Positions 5,658 through 7,419 of a stretch of 7,419 nt of DNA are shown here, piece after piece. Each line of letters begins with the position of its first letter. Within the stretch, counting starts at the first letter, position 1. A program made the position numbers and the translations under genes. The stretch is from an uncultured Alphaproteobacteria bacterium (GTDB lineage Bacteria > Pseudomonadota > Alphaproteobacteria > Puniceispirillales > Puniceispirillaceae): positions 1-7,419 of the forward strand of contig CAJWDO010000075.1 in the NCBI GenBank assembly GCA_913031555.1. The letters are read 5' to 3'. The notes beneath the pieces were generated by a model. It did no database searches and was not told the origin of the DNA. It worked only from the letters and a program-made list of their open reading frames with translations.

Positions 5658-6431
5658 ATGCGACTCGCGGTTCTCATGTCGGCAAAATCAGGCTATGCGG
5701 AAGGTCAGGTGATATCCGCCTGCCGGGTGGCCAACGCGCTTGACCTTCCCCTTGCGGGCATCGCGACAAGCGAAGATTCACTGCAATATTACACCGTCGG
5801 CGCCGGTGCCTACGCCGCCGCCGCCAGCCAGTCGATCACCCTCATCGAAAAGGAGCTTGACGATCTGTCGGACAAGTTCAGGCAGACCTGCATCAATTCG
5901 CAGGTGGCGCATGAATGGCTCGGCTTTCATGGCTTCATGCGGGTCGAATGGCCGACCCTGTCACCCTATTTCGACCTTGCCATCGTCGCGCCGCCACTGT
6001 CGGCACCGGAAATCGCCACCTGCGGCGTCAGCGCCACGATGCAACTGCCCGACAATGCGGAGGTCGGCGAATTCAGTGGCAGATGCCTGATTGCCTGGGA
6101 TGGCTCGGCCGAATCCAGCCGCGCGGTGCGGGCCGCATTGCCGCTGATGACAAGATTCGATTTCGTCGATGTGATGATCGTCGATCCAACCTCGAAAACG
6201 CAGCCACATGACATTGGCAGCTATCTTGCCGCGCATGGTATCGGCGCCAACATCATCAGCGAGCCGTCCGCCGGGAGTTCGGTTGCCGGGCTAATCCTTG
6301 AAGAGGCCAACAAGACCAACCTCTTGGTGATGGGGGCTTATGGCGTCTCAATGACGCTGGAGCAGCTAATTGGCGGTGTCACCAAAAGGATGCGCCGCGA
6401 ATGCAAGACACCGATCATCTTTGCGAACTGA
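5658..6431 (+). CDS. Universal stress protein with two Usp domains
   Basis: This 257-residue cytoplasmic protein has two tandem Usp (alpha/beta Rossmann-like) halves. The first, residues 1 to about 135, is divergent and lacks a recognisable nucleotide loop. The second begins near SGRCLIAWDGSAESSRA (about 140) and ends with LLVMGAYGVSMTLEQLIGGV, giving G226-x2-G229-x9-G239-G240. This is close to the ATP-binding motif G-2x-G-9x-G-(S/T), but Gly replaces the usual Ser/Thr. Tandem Usps of about 270-280 residues are common in Alphaproteobacteria, so the length is slightly short. GGAG at 5647-5650 is well spaced from the ATG. The gene follows the Crp/Fnr regulator by 150 bases with its own FNR-type box, suggesting induction under low oxygen, nitrosative or redox stress. 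The exact role is not deducible. Confidence 0.85.
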   Translation: MRLAVLMSAKSGYAEGQVISACRVANALDLPLAGIATSEDSLQYYTVGAGAYAAAASQSITLIEKELDDLSDKFRQTCINSQVAHEWLGFHGFMRVEWPTLSPYFDLAIVAPPLSAPEIATCGVSATMQLPDNAEVGEFSGRCLIAWDGSAESSRAVRAALPLMTRFDFVDVMIVDPTSKTQPHDIGSYLAAHGIGANIISEPSAGSSVAGLILEEANKTNLLVMGAYGVSMTLEQLIGGVTKRMRRECKTPIIFAN

Positions 6432-6452
6432 GGACAGGTCAGGGTAGACGCA

Positions 6453-6491
6453 GCATTTTCACCGGGCATTTTCACCGGGCATTTTCACCGG
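6453..6491. repeat. Three perfect tandem copies of a 13-bp repeat
   Basis: GCATTTTCACCGG occurs three times without mismatch at 6453-6465, 6466-6478 and 6479-6491. It lies between the convergent usp gene and the tRNA, starting 21 bases after the usp stop. It is directly followed by CACTCAGAGTG, a short dyad at 6492-6502. Perfect identity implies recent expansion or assembly slippage. No coding role is visible. Confidence 0.9.
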
Positions 6492-6523
6492 CACTCAGAG
6501 TGGTCGTTCAGCACGGCGTAGGT

Positions 6524-6600
6524 TGGTGGGCCCGGCAGGACTCGAACCTGCAACAACACGGTTATGAGCCGTGGGTTCTAACCAATTGAACTACAGGCCC
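6524..6600 (-). tRNA. tRNA with CAT anticodon, probably tRNA-Ile2
   Basis: On the minus strand a complete cloverleaf folds. The acceptor GGGCCTG pairs with CGGGCCC (one T-G wobble); the D stem is GTTC/GAAC; the anticodon stem CACGG/CCGTG encloses CTCATAA; the T stem GCAGG/CCTGC encloses TTCGAGT. The 3' CCA is encoded at 6524-6526. The anticodon CAT is at 6564-6566. CAT is shared by initiator Met, elongator Met and the lysidine-modified Ile2 tRNA. The proper G1-C72 pair argues against the initiator. The CGG-CTCATAA-CCG anticodon arm and GGGCC acceptor look most like Ile2, although elongator Met cannot be excluded by eye. Confidence 0.85.
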
Positions 6601-6667
6601 CACTAAACCACTGGCCCCACGGAAAATGCGCGAGGGGCGGACTGGCACCACCCTCAGTACCAGTCAT

Positions 6668-6695
6668 ATCATATAACCATTTCTACTATTTGCAG
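6668..6695 (-). promoter_or_regulatory. Possible promoter for the tRNA
   Basis: Read on the minus strand, CTGCAA (6695-6690) and TATGAT (6673-6668) are separated by 16 bases and lie about 70-95 bases upstream of the tRNA 5' end. They are moderate matches to sigma-70 -35 and -10 elements in the only AT-rich stretch between rpoD and the tRNA. The tRNA could alternatively be cotranscribed with rpoD. Confidence 0.3.
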
Positions 6696-6726
6696 GAATG
6701 ATCGTGGACCATATACACCCGATCGC

Positions 6727-6780
6727 CCGCGCCGGCCAGCGCGGAATGCCGCATCGGCCTCGCGCGACAATTGCCGCGCG
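6727..6780 (-). terminator. Two GC-rich hairpins after rpoD
   Basis: Reading away from the rpoD stop on the minus strand there are two perfect 6-bp stems. The first is CGCGCG at 6761-6766 and 6775-6780 around ACAATTGC; the second is CCGCGC/GCGCGG at 6727-6732 and 6739-6744 around CGGCCA. Neither has a T-run after it. They may mark rpoD transcript 3'-end processing or factor-dependent termination. Confidence 0.35.
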
Positions 6781-6797
6781 GTCTGAGGAAAGAGGCC

Positions 6798-7418
6798 CTA
6801 GTTCTCGAGGAATGATCGCAGTTTGCGTGAACGCGACGGGTGCTTCAGCTTGCGAAGCGCTTTCGCCTCGATCTGCCTGATCCGCTCCCGCGTCACACTG
6901 AATTGCTGGCCGACCTCCTCAAGCGTGTGGTCGGTGTTCATGCCGATGCCAAAGCGCATCCGCAGAACGCGTTCCTCACGCGCCGTCAAGCTGGCCAGGA
7001 CACGGGTCGTCGTCTCACGAAGGTTGGCATGGATGGCGGCATCAAGCGGCTGCACCGCGTTCTTGTCCTCGATGAAATCGCCAAGATGGCTGTCTTCCTC
7101 ATCACCGATCGGCGTCTCCAGGCTGATCGGCTCCTTCGCGATTTTCAGAACCTTGCGGACCTTGTCGATCGGCATCGACAGCTTTTCCGCCAGCTCCTCC
7201 GGTGTTGGTTCCCGGCCGATTTCATGAAGCATCTGACGCGAGGTGCGAACAAGTTTGTTGATAGTCTCGATCATATGCACGGGAATACGAATGGTGCGCG
7301 CCTGGTCGGCAATCGAGCGTGTGATTGCCTGACGGATCCACCATGTTGCATAGGTCGAGAATTTATAGCCACGGCGGTATTCGAATTTGTCGACCGCTTT
7401 CATCAGACCAATATTGCC
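6798..7418 (-). CDS. rpoD: Primary sigma factor RpoD, C-terminal part
   Basis: This is the housekeeping sigma-70 subunit that directs RNA polymerase to -10/-35 promoters. The window holds its last 206 residues; the N-terminal part lies beyond the right edge. The visible sequence starts within region 2 (GNIGLMKAVDKFEYRRG, then KFSTYATWWIRQAITRSIAD), where the tryptophans take part in -10 melting. It continues through region 3 (VHMIETINKLVRTSRQMLHE, REPTPEELAEKLSM) and region 4.1/4.2 (LRMRFGIGM, then the -35-reading helix-turn-helix TLEEVGQQFSVTRERIRQIE), and ends in RSRKLRSFLEN. Spacing and motifs are those of a group 1 sigma, not an alternative RpoH or RpoS type. The ATG at 7403 is an internal methionine, not the start. 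The gene is convergent with usp, with the tRNA next downstream on the same strand. Confidence 0.97.
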   Translation of the reverse strand, partial: GNIGLMKAVDKFEYRRGYKFSTYATWWIRQAITRSIADQARTIRIPVHMIETINKLVRTSRQMLHEIGREPTPEELAEKLSMPIDKVRKVLKIAKEPISLETPIGDEEDSHLGDFIEDKNAVQPLDAAIHANLRETTTRVLASLTAREERVLRMRFGIGMNTDHTLEEVGQQFSVTRERIRQIEAKALRKLKHPSRSRKLRSFLEN

Positions 7419-7419
7419 A

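Noticed and set aside
5509..5712. 67-codon frame between the regulator and usp
   Set aside because: It overlaps the usp start in another frame, has a hairpin at its beginning and covers the FNR-like box.
6453..6491. Short CRISPR array
   Set aside because: The units are 13 bp and directly adjacent, with no spacers; this is a simple tandem repeat.
6823..7227. 134-codon plus-strand frame opposite rpoD
   Set aside because: It is a serine/arginine-rich mirror frame of highly conserved sigma-factor coding sequence.

Overview
The window looks like part of an alphaproteobacterial chromosome with about 60% G+C. A marine, SAR116-like relative would fit, but that placement rests on codon use and the general look of the proteins and is an inference. 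The strongest lineage markers are the C-terminal part of a standard primary sigma factor (RpoD, minus strand, right edge) and a CAT-anticodon tRNA beside it.

Layout, left to right. Positions 1-235 hold a short open frame ending at 227-229 that does not belong to the following gene. It reads like the end of an unrelated protein and probably marks a contig chimera or an insertion/rearrangement. From about 239 the sequence enters, without a start codon, the first periplasmic loop of an MMPL/RND exporter. The exporter is fused in frame, through an extra hydrophobic segment, to a LolA-like 'outer-membrane lipoprotein-sorting' domain (239-3130). An ATGA overlap leads directly into a secreted outer-membrane beta-barrel protein (3127-4359). 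Together these give an inner-membrane pump, a periplasmic carrier fold and an outer-membrane barrel, which suggests an envelope-spanning export or lipid-transfer system of unknown substrate.

The next stretch, 4360-4754, contains a small hairpin, a candidate 52-codon minus-strand gene (4387-4545), a perfect palindrome and a 17-bp tandem repeat. It leads into a Crp/Fnr-family regulator (start chosen at 4755) that has FNR-type DNA-contact residues and an unusual six-cysteine C-terminal tail, suggestive of an Fe-S cluster or a metal/redox sensor. Downstream, a tandem universal stress protein gene (5658-6431) has a near-consensus FNR/DNR box (5578-5591) in its upstream region. A related 14-mer lies upstream of the regulator itself (4641-4654). 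The working model is a small redox- or NO-responsive pair: a regulator that controls itself and the Usp.

The right end is on the minus strand and convergent with usp: rpoD (partial, 6798-7418), an intergenic stretch with GC hairpins and a possible promoter, and then the tRNA (6524-6600). Three perfect 13-bp tandem repeats separate usp from the tRNA.
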